A stretch of DNA of 64,000 bases from NCBI GenBank assembly GCA_016704145.1, contig JADJAS010000007.1, forward strand, positions 372,001-436,000, given 5' to 3'. Positions within the stretch are counted from its first letter, which is position 1. Every line of letters begins with the position of its first letter. Under the pieces are notes generated by a model. The model worked only from the letters and a program-made list of their open reading frames with translations, was not told the origin of the DNA and searched no databases. This document shows, piece by piece, positions 25,570-34,013 of this stretch. Origin of the DNA: Rhodocyclaceae bacterium (GTDB lineage: Bacteria > Pseudomonadota > Gammaproteobacteria > Burkholderiales > Rhodocyclaceae). A program made the position numbers and the translations under genes.

Positions 25570-26567
25570 CAGACCGGCCGCAACCCCAGCCGGTCGAACA
25601 GGGCTTCGTCGCGCGCGGCCTCGGCGTTGCCGGTGGTCAGCAGCTTGTCGCCGTAGAAGATGGAGTTGGCACCGGCCAGGAAACACAGCGCCTGCAATTC
25701 GTCGCTCATCTCGTGCCGACCGGCGGAAAGCCGCACCCAAGAGGTCGGCATGGCGATGCGCGCGGCGGCGATGGTACGAACGAACTCGAAGGGATCGAGC
25801 GGCGGCGCATTTTCCATCGGCGTGCCGGCAATCGCGACCAGATGGTTGATCGGCACCGATTCGGGCGCCGGATCGAGGTTGGCCAGTTGCGCCAGCAGCG
25901 AGGCACGCACGCGGCGCGATTCACCCATGCCGACGATGCCGCCGCAGCAGATCTTCATGCCGGCGTCGCGCACGCGCATCAGCGTCTCCATGCGCGCCTG
26001 CTGGCTATGCGTGGTGATGACCTGGTCGTAGAACTCGGCGCCGGTGTCGAGGTTGTGGTTGTAGTAGTCGAGACCGGCGGCGGCGAGTTTCTCCGCCTGG
26101 CCGGAGCCGAGCAGGCCCAGCGTCAGGCAGGTTTCCATGCCGAGGTCCTTGACCGCGCGCACCATCTCGATGACGCGGTCGAGATCGCCATCCTTCGGCC
26201 CGCGCCAGGCCGCGCCCATGCAGAAGCGGCTGGCGCCCCTGTTCTTCGCCGCTTTCGCCGCCACCTTCACCTCTTCGAGCTCGAGCAGCTTCTCGCGCTC
26301 GATGCCAATCTTGTCCTGGCGTCGCGCCGATTGCGAGCAGTAGCCGCAGTCCTCGGAACAACCGCCGGTCTTGATCGACAGCAGCGTCGAGCGCTGGATG
26401 GCATTGGCGTCGAAATGCTGGCGATGCACCTGCTGGGCGCGGAACATCAGGTCGGCGAACGGCAGCTGGAACAGCGCCTCGACGGCATCGGTGCTCCAGC
26501 CGGCCGGCCTTTGCGCGATCGTGGCGCCCGCGTTCGTGGTGGTGGCGGTGGCAGTAGCTGCGGTCAT
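25569..26567 (-). CDS. bioB: Biotin synthase
   Basis: A radical SAM enzyme that inserts sulfur into dethiobiotin. The 332-residue protein carries the 4Fe-4S cysteines C70, C74 and C77 (CSEDCGYCSQ), then YYNHNLDT, CCGGIVGMGE and GANSIFYGDKLLTT. ATG 26567 is chosen; the frame stays open upstream. The Ala/Thr-rich first 20 residues are poorly conserved. Divergent from comF. Confidence 0.97.
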   Translation of the reverse strand: MTAATATATTTNAGATIAQRPAGWSTDAVEALFQLPFADLMFRAQQVHRQHFDANAIQRSTLLSIKTGGCSEDCGYCSQSARRQDKIGIEREKLLELEEVKVAAKAAKNRGASRFCMGAAWRGPKDGDLDRVIEMVRAVKDLGMETCLTLGLLGSGQAEKLAAAGLDYYNHNLDTGAEFYDQVITTHSQQARMETLMRVRDAGMKICCGGIVGMGESRRVRASLLAQLANLDPAPESVPINHLVAIAGTPMENAPPLDPFEFVRTIAAARIAMPTSWVRLSAGRHEMSDELQALCFLAGANSIFYGDKLLTTGNAEAARDEALFDRLGLRPV

Positions 26568-26620
26568 TGCGGCAATCTTTGGCAAAATCGGAGGCGGGAT
26601 GATCGGCGAAGGAGCTTGGC

Positions 26621-27304
26621 TTGTCAATTTGGCGCAACGTGATGGCTGTATTGCTGCCGCAGGATTGTCTGCTTTGCGCGGCGACCTCGGGAGACGCCTT
26701 GCTCTGCGACGAATGCCGAGCCGACCTGCCGCGCCTGCCGGATGCCCGGTGCCCCATTTGCGCCGAAGCATCACCGGGCGCAATGACGTGCGGCGCCTGC
26801 CTGAAAGCGCCGCCACATTTCGATGCCACCATCGCTGCCCTGCCTTACGCCTTTCCGGTCGACAAGCTCGTCCAGGCGCTCAAGTACCAGCGGCGTCTCG
26901 CCACGGCTGACTTTCTGGCGCAGTCGATGCTGGCGGCCGGAGCGCCCGTCGGCGACATCCTCGTGCCATTGCCGCTGTCGGCCGCGCGCCTGCGGCAACG
27001 CGGCTTCAATCAGGCCGTGGAGCTGTCCCGGCCGCTGGCCCGTGCGTTAAGGTTGCCGCTGGAACTCGACGGCTGCGCGCGCGACCGCGATACCGTGCCG
27101 CAGGCGTCGCTGCCCTGGAAGGAGCGTCGCCAGAACATCCGCCATGCCTTCGCCTGCGCAATCGATTTCGCCGGCAAGTCGGTGATCGTGGTCGATGACG
27201 TCATGACTACCGGCGCCACGCTCGACGAGTTCGCCCGCACGCTGAAGGCGCACGGCGCCGGCCGCGTGACCAACTGGGTGGCGGCGCGGACATTGCGGAA
27301 CTAA
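26621..27304 (+). CDS. comF: ComF family phosphoribosyltransferase-like protein
   Basis: The 227-residue protein has an N-terminal double zinc finger (C16/C19, C29/C32, C44/C47, C57/C60) and a PRTase domain with VIVVDDVMTTGAT. ComF is needed for natural transformation in Haemophilus and Bacillus, where it acts on incoming DNA. TTG 26621 is used, with AAGGAG before it. A perfect copy of the dispersed repeat encodes its LATADF segment. Confidence 0.92.
   Translation: MSIWRNVMAVLLPQDCLLCAATSGDALLCDECRADLPRLPDARCPICAEASPGAMTCGACLKAPPHFDATIAALPYAFPVDKLVQALKYQRRLATADFLAQSMLAAGAPVGDILVPLPLSAARLRQRGFNQAVELSRPLARALRLPLELDGCARDRDTVPQASLPWKERRQNIRHAFACAIDFAGKSVIVVDDVMTTGATLDEFARTLKAHGAGRVTNWVAARTLRN
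26892..26915 (+). repeat. Dispersed repeat copy 6, inside comF
   Basis: GGCGTCTCGCC then ACGGCTGACTTTC, read in frame as RLATADF in comF. All core bases match. Confidence 0.9.
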
Positions 27305-28212
27305 CGCAGGCGCTGCTCGACCGCCTCGGCCAACGCCGGCGCCAGCTTGCCGGAGTCGAGCGCCTTCTGGTAGGCGACGCGCGCCTCGTCGCGCCGGTCG
27401 AGCTTCTCCAACAACAGGCCGTGGAAGATCAAGTAGTCCGGACTGTGCTCGCCATGGCGCCGGTGCGTGGCCATGGTCCGCTCGGCTTCGGCCAGCTGCC
27501 CCTGCTCGAATTGCAGACGCGCCAGCGTCATCGCCCAGCCGGACTGGGCCGCGTCCAGGGCCAGCCCTTCGCTGGCCACGGCCTGCGCTTCGGTCCAGCG
27601 CCGCTCCGCCATCAGCAGGCTGAGCAGTGCCTGGCGCGCCGCGACATGCCGGCGATCGGCGGCCAGCGCCTTCTGGAAGCCGGTGACCGCCTCGGCCGTC
27701 TGTCCCTGGCGATATGCCGCCATGCCCTGCCGGTACTCCGCTTCGGCGCGCTCGCCCCCGGCCTGACCGAGCGGGCGCTTGTCGATGGCGACGACAGGTT
27801 CCGCCAAAACCGCGGGCGGTGGCGCCGGGTCGGACACTGTCGTCGGCGGCGATGGCGCCGGTTTCGGGGCCGCCTTTGGTGCTGACTTCACCACGGGCAT
27901 CGGCACCGTCAGGGCCGGCATGGCTGGCGGGGCCGGTGGCGGGGTCACGGCTGGCGGCGGCGTTGCTACCGCGATGTTGGGCGCCGATGCCACCGTGCCG
28001 GCGCCGTGCCACGGCTGACTTTCGAACATCGGCCAGAGAGTGGCGGCGAGCGCCAGCACCCCGGCGGTTCCGCCGAGGACCGCCAGCAGACGTGGCCAGG
28101 AAACACACCGGGGTGGCGGCAGGGCCTTCACCTGGCCGGACCATCCGGCCCGCTCGGTCGCCGAAGCTTCTCGACGGTCGAGATCCCGCAGCATCTGGTT
28201 GATCACGCTCAT
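27301..28212 (-). CDS. mshN: MSHA biogenesis protein MshN (TPR protein)
   Basis: The 303-residue protein starts MSVINQMLRDLDRREA, then a membrane helix (LLAVLGGTAGVLALAATLW, about 40-60), a Pro/Ala linker and TPR repeats in the second half (AEYRQGMAAYRQGQTAEAV, GFQKALAADRRHVAAR). Last gene of the MSHA operon. It probably links MshM to the secretin in the periplasm. Its stop overlaps the comF stop from the other strand. A repeat copy encodes its ESQPWHGAG segment. Confidence 0.85.
   Translation of the reverse strand: MSVINQMLRDLDRREASATERAGWSGQVKALPPPRCVSWPRLLAVLGGTAGVLALAATLWPMFESQPWHGAGTVASAPNIAVATPPPAVTPPPAPPAMPALTVPMPVVKSAPKAAPKPAPSPPTTVSDPAPPPAVLAEPVVAIDKRPLGQAGGERAEAEYRQGMAAYRQGQTAEAVTGFQKALAADRRHVAARQALLSLLMAERRWTEAQAVASEGLALDAAQSGWAMTLARLQFEQGQLAEAERTMATHRRHGEHSPDYLIFHGLLLEKLDRRDEARVAYQKALDSGKLAPALAEAVEQRLR
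28000..28023 (+). repeat. Dispersed repeat copy 7, inside mshN
   Basis: GGCGCCGTGCC then ACGGCTGACTTTC, on the strand opposite mshN, where it is read as ESQPWHG. Core perfect. Confidence 0.88.
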
Positions 28213-28213
28213 G

Positions 28214-29047
28214 TCATCCCCACAGCCAGTCGACGTTGATCGCGCCTTCGGTGTCGCGCGCGGCGGCGCGCACATGACGCCAGCGCACGCGCTCCTCGCC
28301 GGCGCCATAGGCGGCGAGCAAAGCCTTGTTGGCCAGGATGTTTACCAGGCGCGGCATGCCGCCGGAATGGCGATGCAAGGCGGCGCGCGCCGGCCCCGAA
28401 AACAGCCCGTCGCCCCGGTAGCCGGCGACCCGCAGGCGATGCTCGACATAGGCGTCGACTTCCTCGCGGCGCAGGCCGGGCAGCCGGTAATGGAAGGCGA
28501 TACGCTGGCGCAACTGCCTGACCCGCGGCTCGCGCAGCTTGTCGTCGAGTTCCGGCTGGCCGAACAGCACGATCTGGATCAGCTTGCGCTTTTCCGTTTC
28601 CAGATTGGAAATCAGCCGCAGCGTTTCCAGCGTCAGCAAGGGCATCGTCTGCGCCTCGTCGATGCACAGCACGGCGGTTTTGCCCTGGCGCGCCAGTTCC
28701 AGCAACCGGCCGTTGATGCGCCGGACGACGTGCACAATCGCCCGCCCCTCCGTCGTCGGCGCCCGCAGCTCGTCGGCCAGTTCGACCAGCAGCGCCTTCG
28801 GATCGACCTGCGGATTGGGAATGTAGGCGGCGACGCAATCCTCGCCCAGCGTGGCGAGCAAGCGGCGGCAGAGCAGCGTCTTGCCGGTGCCGACCTCGCC
28901 GGTGATCTTGACGAAGCCCTCGCCGCTCCGGATGGCCAGCAGCAGCGTGTTCAGGGCTTCTTGGTGGGCGGCGCCGGCGTAAGCGAACTGGGTGTCGGGC
29001 GTGATGCCGAACGGCAGCTCGGTCAGCCCGAAATGACCGAGGTACAT
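28214..29047 (-). CDS. mshM: MSHA biogenesis AAA ATPase MshM (GspA/ExeA type)
   Basis: The 277-residue protein starts MYLGHFGLTELPFGITPD, the ExeA-family N-terminus, with Walker A GEVGTGKT (50-57), Walker B TAVLCIDEAQ and HSGGMPRLVNILANKALLAAY near the end. It probably helps insert the secretin through the cell wall. Between mshL and mshN with gaps of 5 and 1 bases. Confidence 0.92.
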   Translation of the reverse strand: MYLGHFGLTELPFGITPDTQFAYAGAAHQEALNTLLLAIRSGEGFVKITGEVGTGKTLLCRRLLATLGEDCVAAYIPNPQVDPKALLVELADELRAPTTEGRAIVHVVRRINGRLLELARQGKTAVLCIDEAQTMPLLTLETLRLISNLETEKRKLIQIVLFGQPELDDKLREPRVRQLRQRIAFHYRLPGLRREEVDAYVEHRLRVAGYRGDGLFSGPARAALHRHSGGMPRLVNILANKALLAAYGAGEERVRWRHVRAAARDTEGAINVDWLWG

Positions 29048-29052
29048 GCGTC

Positions 29053-30789
29053 CTAGCGAAAGTCGGTCATGAACTCGCGCGGGTCGAGCTTCTGGATGCG
29101 CTCGCCGGTCTGTTCGAGGTCGCGCAGCCAGGGACGATCGTCGGCGATGACGGTCGGCTTGAGCAGGATGACCAGCTCGCGCTTGCTGCCGGAACGTGCG
29201 CGCTGGCCGAACAGCATGCCCACCGCCGGCACGTCGCCCAAACCGGGCAGCTGGCTGCGGTCGTTGGTCTGGCTTTGCGTCATCAGGCCGCCAATGGCGA
29301 CGATGTTGCCGTCGCGCACGCGCACGATGCTGTCGGTCTCGTTGATGCTGCTCGACGCCAGCGGCAGCGAGAAAGTACCGAGCGTGGCGCCCAGGTCGAT
29401 CAGCTTGGTCTTCTCGGTGACCACGCTGATCGCCGGATGGATGTGCAGGACGATGTTGTTGTCCTGGTCGATCTGCGGCGTCACGTCGAGCGAAATGCCC
29501 GAGAAATAGGGTTGCAGCGTCAGGCTGGGCGTGCTGACCGAACCGCTGTTGGTCGACGTCGTGGTGGTGGTGACGTTGGTGACGAACAGTTCGTCGGTAC
29601 CCACCTTGAGCACCGCTTTCTGGTTGTTGATGGTGGCGATGCGCGGACTCGACAACACGGTGACCGTACCCTGCCCTTCGAGGAAGTTGAGCAGCGCGGC
29701 GAAATTGGCCGTTTGCAGCGCGAGACCCATGAAGCCATGGCCGAGCGAGGTTGCCGCCATCGAACCGAGGCGACCGGGCAGGGCGTCGACCGAGCTCGAC
29801 GACAACGGCTTGGCGGCGCCGGCCTCGGCCGCCGCCAGACGGGTGCCGGGCGCCACCACGCCGATCGCCGACTGGCCGTGCGAGCCCGTGCGGAACGCCG
29901 TCCAGTTGATGCCGGCCTGAAACTGCTCGCTGAGCATCACGTCGAGGATTTTCGCCTCCAGCATCACCTGGCGGTCCACCACGGTCTGGGTCGCGCGCAG
30001 GTAAGCCTCGATCTGGCGGATCTCGCGCGGCAAGGCGCTGATCACGATTACGCCCGACTGGGGATTCACCACCACCTTGCGGCCATCGGCGTTGCCGACG
30101 ATGGCGGTCAGCGCGACGGTCAGCCCGCCCCAGAAATCGTTCTCGGTGGTGGTCTGGACGCGGCTGGTGTAGGTATTGGGCACGCTGCCGGAACCGGTCG
30201 TGCCTTGGCCGGGCACCGCGGCACCGCTGGCGGTCGTGGTAGTGGTGGTCGATGGCCCGCCGGCGCTGGTGATGGCGCTGGAGGTGACGCGCAGTTCGCT
30301 GGCGCCCTTGCGCTGGGAGGCGAGGTAGTTGATCTGGAACACGCGGGTTTGCAGGCTGTTGGCTTGAACGATGACCCGATTACCCTTGACGGTGTACTCG
30401 TAGCCATAAAGGTCGCGGATGGCGTCGAGCGCTTCGCGCACCGTCACGTCCTTCAGGCTCAGGGTGATCTGGCCGCCGACGTCCGGCGGCACCAACATGT
30501 TGTAGCGGGTGCCGGTGACGATGGCGGAGAACACCTGCGCCGCCGGCGCATTGACGACATTGAGGTCGAAGCGCGGTTCGGCTTCCACCGGCTTGGGCAT
30601 CTCGACCGCCAGCGGCGGCAGCAGCGCCTTGTCGGCCGCCGGATCGCGCGCCGGACGCTCGGCGGCCGCCTGCCGAAGTTCCTCGCCGATGCGTTCGTGC
30701 ACCGCCCCGGGGCGGAGCTGCTGCGGCGCGCAGGCCGTCAGCAGCATGGCGGTGCATGCCCAAGTCATCATCAGGTAGGTTGTCTTCAT
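29053..30789 (-). CDS. mshL: MSHA outer-membrane secretin MshL
   Basis: The 578-residue lipoprotein (lipobox LLTAC) has a STN/N0 domain (about 75-150, FDLNVVNAPAAQVFSAIVTG) and a C-terminal secretin domain with VTVLSSPRIATINNQKAVLKVG and GGLMTQSQTNDRSQLPGLGDV. It forms the outer-membrane channel of the pilus. A Ser/Thr/Gly-rich stretch near 190-220 is probably flexible. Start ATG 30789 overlaps the mshK stop as ATGA. Confidence 0.95.
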   Translation of the reverse strand: MKTTYLMMTWACTAMLLTACAPQQLRPGAVHERIGEELRQAAAERPARDPAADKALLPPLAVEMPKPVEAEPRFDLNVVNAPAAQVFSAIVTGTRYNMLVPPDVGGQITLSLKDVTVREALDAIRDLYGYEYTVKGNRVIVQANSLQTRVFQINYLASQRKGASELRVTSSAITSAGGPSTTTTTTASGAAVPGQGTTGSGSVPNTYTSRVQTTTENDFWGGLTVALTAIVGNADGRKVVVNPQSGVIVISALPREIRQIEAYLRATQTVVDRQVMLEAKILDVMLSEQFQAGINWTAFRTGSHGQSAIGVVAPGTRLAAAEAGAAKPLSSSSVDALPGRLGSMAATSLGHGFMGLALQTANFAALLNFLEGQGTVTVLSSPRIATINNQKAVLKVGTDELFVTNVTTTTTSTNSGSVSTPSLTLQPYFSGISLDVTPQIDQDNNIVLHIHPAISVVTEKTKLIDLGATLGTFSLPLASSSINETDSIVRVRDGNIVAIGGLMTQSQTNDRSQLPGLGDVPAVGMLFGQRARSGSKRELVILLKPTVIADDRPWLRDLEQTGERIQKLDPREFMTDFR

Positions 30790-31193
30790 GGCCTGTTTGC
30801 CTTTTCCGTCTTGCCGCGCGGCCGCTTCGCCACGGCCGCTTCCGCCGGTACGACCTGCTTGCCGATGCCGGGCGTGAGATAAAGGGTTTCCCGTCCTGCC
30901 GTGGAGCGCAAGTCGACCGAATCCTCGCCGACGCGATCCAGCGTTGCCTCCCCGACCTTGCCGCCGAGCTCGACATAGACGCCGTTGATGACCGCGGCGG
31001 AACGCGCGCCCTGCCGGCGAATGATCGACTGCAGGCGAGGCGCCGTCGGCGGCGTCGCCGCGCCGGCGGCGGGAGCGGCGGCGCCGGATTCGAAGGCGGG
31101 TGGCGGCCGCGTCGGATCGGGCAAGCCCTGCGCCCATAGCGGCCCGGCCGTCAGCGCCAGCAGCAATGCGGGAATCGTGCGCGCCATGCTCAT
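30786..31193 (-). CDS. mshK: MSHA biogenesis protein MshK (GspC/PilP-like)
   Basis: The 135-residue secreted protein (signal ARTIPALLLALTAGPLWAQG) has the motif LPDPTRPP and LQSIIRRQGARSAAVINGVYVELGGKV, then a Lys/Arg tail, as in MshK. It probably connects the inner-membrane complex to the secretin. ATG 31193 overlaps the mshJ stop, and its own stop overlaps mshL, both as ATGA. Confidence 0.85.
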   Translation of the reverse strand: MSMARTIPALLLALTAGPLWAQGLPDPTRPPPAFESGAAAPAAGAATPPTAPRLQSIIRRQGARSAAVINGVYVELGGKVGEATLDRVGEDSVDLRSTAGRETLYLTPGIGKQVVPAEAAVAKRPRGKTEKANRP

Positions 31194-31867
31194 ACCGCCA
31201 GCCAGTCGCGATCCCGGCTGAGCGTATAGACGGTCAGCGTCAGCTCGCTGCGAGGATAGGTCGTCACGCTCAGCATCATGCCGCCCCAGAGCAGGCGCTG
31301 GGGCGTCCTTTCCAGCTCGGCGACATAGTCGAGCAAGTCGGCATAGCTCCCGGCCAGCCGCACCTCGAGGCCATGCCGATAGATGTTTTCGCCACGTTGC
31401 TCGCCGGGCTTGCCGCCTGCCGCGCCTTTGTCGGCAGGCGGCGCCAGCAGCGGTTCGGCCGGCAGCGAGCGCAGGCTCACCAACGCCAGGCCGCGATGCC
31501 GCGCCAGCACGGCCTGCAGCACCTGCCCCATGCGCTGCGGCGGCACCAGCTGATCGTCCAGTTGCCCGATCCGGGCATCGATGGCGCCCAGCCTGGCCTG
31601 AAGTTCGGCCAACTGTCGACGGCCGTCGGCATCCGGATTGTCGAGTTGCGATTTCAGGGTGACGATCTGGTTGTCGAGCGCGGTCAGCTCGGTCTGGCGT
31701 GTCGCCAGTCCGGAGCGCAGATCGGCGCCACGGCGAGTGGCCGGATTCACCCAGAATGTCATGAGGAGAAATCCGACCGCCGCCGTCACGGCCACCGCCA
31801 CCATGATCTGCTCGCGCCGGCTCAGCGCGGCATGGCGGTCGGCCCAGCTTCGCCAGAGCGCCTTCAT
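31190..31867 (-). CDS. mshJ: MSHA biogenesis protein MshJ (PilO/GspM-like)
   Basis: The 225-residue protein has one N-terminal membrane helix (IMVAVAVTAAVGFLLMTFWV), a coiled coil (about 50-105) and a ferredoxin-like periplasmic domain (LEVRLAGSYADLLDYVAELE). It corresponds to PilO in the alignment complex. ATGA overlaps on both sides. Confidence 0.88.
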   Translation of the reverse strand: MKALWRSWADRHAALSRREQIMVAVAVTAAVGFLLMTFWVNPATRRGADLRSGLATRQTELTALDNQIVTLKSQLDNPDADGRRQLAELQARLGAIDARIGQLDDQLVPPQRMGQVLQAVLARHRGLALVSLRSLPAEPLLAPPADKGAAGGKPGEQRGENIYRHGLEVRLAGSYADLLDYVAELERTPQRLLWGGMMLSVTTYPRSELTLTVYTLSRDRDWLAV

Positions 31868-32499
31868 GGCGCCGCTCCGGGACGGGCGGCATCGTCTTCC
31901 GGTCCGAGCGCAAACTCGTGAAACGCCGGCACCGCCAGGCCGGGTGCGGCGGCGGGCGTGCTCAGGCTGAGCCGGGCGAAGCGATGTCCCCGAAAAGCGG
32001 CCTCGGCATTGAGGCGGCGGACGTATTGCGGCAACAGCGCCGGATCGAGCGTGCGCCCGCGAATCTCCATGCGCCGGCCATCCGCCCCCACGGCGAACCC
32101 CGTCAGCCAAAGACCGCTCAGGCTTTGCCGGGCCAGACCGCGCAAGTGTTCGGCGTGCTTGCCGGCCGCCGGCGCCGCGCCTTCGCCGAGCTTGTCGAGG
32201 ATGCCTTGCCGGATGTCCAGCAGTTCCCTGGCCGCGGCAAGGTCGAGGGCCAGTTGCGCGTCGGGCTTGCGACTGGCCAGCCGGCCCGCCAGTGCCACCG
32301 ACGCCTCGCGCGCGGCCTGGGTCCGCGCTTCCGCCGAGGCCAGTTCGGTCGCCAGACGACCGGCGTCGAGACGTGCCCACGCGCCCCAGCCAAGCAGTCC
32401 CGCCGCCAGCAGCGCCAGGGCCAGGGCGAGATTCGCCGCCGTCAGCCACCGGCGCTGGCGGCGCAGCGACGGGTCGTAGAGATTGATGTGATGGCTCAT
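31864..32499 (-). CDS. MSHA PilN-like alignment protein
   Basis: The 211-residue protein begins MSHHINLYDPSLRRQ, the PilN cytoplasmic tag that binds PilM. A membrane helix (LALALALLAAGLLGWGAWA), a coiled coil and a periplasmic domain with LSGLWLTGFAVG and MEIRGRTLDPALLPQYV follow. In many genomes it is annotated as MshI2 or PilN. ATGA overlaps on both sides. Confidence 0.85.
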   Translation of the reverse strand: MSHHINLYDPSLRRQRRWLTAANLALALALLAAGLLGWGAWARLDAGRLATELASAEARTQAAREASVALAGRLASRKPDAQLALDLAAARELLDIRQGILDKLGEGAAPAAGKHAEHLRGLARQSLSGLWLTGFAVGADGRRMEIRGRTLDPALLPQYVRRLNAEAAFRGHRFARLSLSTPAAAPGLAVPAFHEFALGPEDDAARPGAAP

Positions 32500-33422
32500 G
32501 TCGATGCGGTCACGCCGCGCAAGGCGGCGCCGATGGCCAGCAGCGCCGGCCCTTGGCCGGCGGGGGTGGCAAGGAGCGGCGCTCCCGCCAGGTCGATGCG
32601 TTGCCCCAGATCGAGCGCCTCAACCGGTTGATAGAGGTTCTCCCGCAGGTAGTCGACAAAGTTCGCCGCGCCGGGCGGCGGCGACACCAGCAGCCGGGCG
32701 ATGGGAATGCCGCCATAACCACGATCGACATTGTCGAGCGTGCGCTGGACATCGAGCAGCACCCGCTCGCGCATGGCCGAGTCGGCTTCGGCAACCAGTT
32801 CATCGGGCGAGACATCGATGTGCCGGACGAAGTACAGCTCGCCGCCGCGGCTGAAAGTCAGCCGTCCGACACCGCCGTCGAAAGCCAGCAGCGCCAATCC
32901 GCGATCGGCGTCCTCGAACAGCGCCGCGATGTTGCGTTGGGCCAGTTCCGGTACGTCGATCGCCGCCAGCGGCGCCCGGGCATCCTGGAACAGCCGGACC
33001 CACGAGGAGAGGACACCGCGGCTGGCCGCCACGGCATAGATCTGGTTGGCGCGGCCGCCCACTACCGGCGGCAGGCAATCGACACCGGCATCCTCGATGG
33101 GAAAGTCGACGCTGTCCTTCAGCTTCCAGCGCACGGCCTCGCGCAATTCGGCGGCCGGCACCTCCGGCGCCTCGATCTGCTGCAACTGGTATTGGCCATG
33201 CGGCAGCAACAGCGCGCAGGGTCCGCCGCCCAGGCGGCGGGCGCCATGCAAACGCTTGAGGATATCGAGGTCGGCGCCTTCGCGGGGATAGCAGTCCCAG
33301 GCCCGGAGCACGGGGCGCGCACCGGCGGCATGGCCGACGCGGGCGACACGAACCGTCTGCATGCCGAACACCACCGAAGTCCATTCGTTTTCGCCGCGCG
33401 AAGTGAGTCGGAAAGGCCACAT
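32496..33422 (-). CDS. mshI: MSHA biogenesis protein MshI (PilM-like)
   Basis: The 308-residue cytoplasmic protein resembles PilM/MshI: LREAVRWKLKDSVDFPIED, IYAVAASRGVLSSWV, AIDVPELAQRNIAALFE and GLALLAFDGGVGRLTFSRGG with an actin-like fold. A repeat copy encodes the GRLTF segment. It is the first gene after the largest gap within the operon (126 bases after mshP). Confidence 0.88.
   Translation of the reverse strand: MWPFRLTSRGENEWTSVVFGMQTVRVARVGHAAGARPVLRAWDCYPREGADLDILKRLHGARRLGGGPCALLLPHGQYQLQQIEAPEVPAAELREAVRWKLKDSVDFPIEDAGVDCLPPVVGGRANQIYAVAASRGVLSSWVRLFQDARAPLAAIDVPELAQRNIAALFEDADRGLALLAFDGGVGRLTFSRGGELYFVRHIDVSPDELVAEADSAMRERVLLDVQRTLDNVDRGYGGIPIARLLVSPPPGAANFVDYLRENLYQPVEALDLGQRIDLAGAPLLATPAGQGPALLAIGAALRGVTAST
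32853..32876 (-). repeat. Dispersed repeat copy 8, inside mshI
   Basis: The core is in the direction of mshI and is read as RLTF, a different frame from comF. Core perfect, left half GGCGGTGTCGG. Confidence 0.85.
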
Positions 33423-33548
33423 GAGATCTCGACCGGGCGCCCAAGAGTTGGGGCGTGTCCACCCGCCACGCCCGACCGGGCCATTATCGACAGCTCGCTT
33501 GACCTTGATGCCGGAAATACCGGCGCAATAGTCGTGGTTACCGCCTTT
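33423..33548 (-). promoter_or_regulatory. Intercistronic gap in the MSHA operon with a hairpin and possible internal promoter
   Basis: The mshP-mshI gap is 126 bases in an operon whose other junctions overlap or span at most 50. It holds a 7-bp hairpin GGGCGTG/CACGCCC (33451-33473) without a T-run, and GATAAT on the minus strand. It may be an mRNA-processing site or an internal promoter. Confidence 0.35.
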
Positions 33549-34013
33549 TCAAGGCCCGGCGCAGGCGAGGCCACTCCACTCGCAGTAGGCGAGCGCGATG
33601 CGCTGACGTTCGACATAGCCGGCACCGCCCGCGACGGCGTTATCAGGACAGGTGGCGGCGGCGCCATTGCAGGCGGTGGCGACCAGGCGAAACACGCGCA
33701 AGCGCCGCGCCGTGCCCGCAACGGTTTCGCCATCGTTGAAGTCACCGAAAGTACAGACCACCGTGACCCGGAACGCCGGGTCGTCGGCGCTCGTCCAGGT
33801 CTGGGTATCGCAGGTCGCGTTCTGCAAGGCTCGAAACAGGCCACCTTCGGTGCCGGCCGACGCCACCTGCCAGGCGCGCGCGGCCAGGACGTCCTGGGCC
33901 GAGGCCATCTGCTGGCTGGTCGAAATGGCGACGATGCCGGCGGCCAGCGTCGCCAGTACCACCAGGATCATGATGGCGGCGATGGCGCCGAGACCCCCCT
34001 GACGCCGATTCAT
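33549..34013 (-). CDS. mshP: MSHA biogenesis protein MshP
   Basis: The 154-residue protein starts MNRRQGGLGAIAAIMILVVL, a PilX/MshP-type N-terminal helix, then STSQQMASAQDVLAARAWQVASAG. A minor component of the pilus. Six cysteines in the C-terminal part suggest disulfides. The start overlaps the mshO stop as ATGA. Confidence 0.83.
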   Translation of the reverse strand: MNRRQGGLGAIAAIMILVVLATLAAGIVAISTSQQMASAQDVLAARAWQVASAGTEGGLFRALQNATCDTQTWTSADDPAFRVTVVCTFGDFNDGETVAGTARRLRVFRLVATACNGAAATCPDNAVAGGAGYVERQRIALAYCEWSGLACAGP

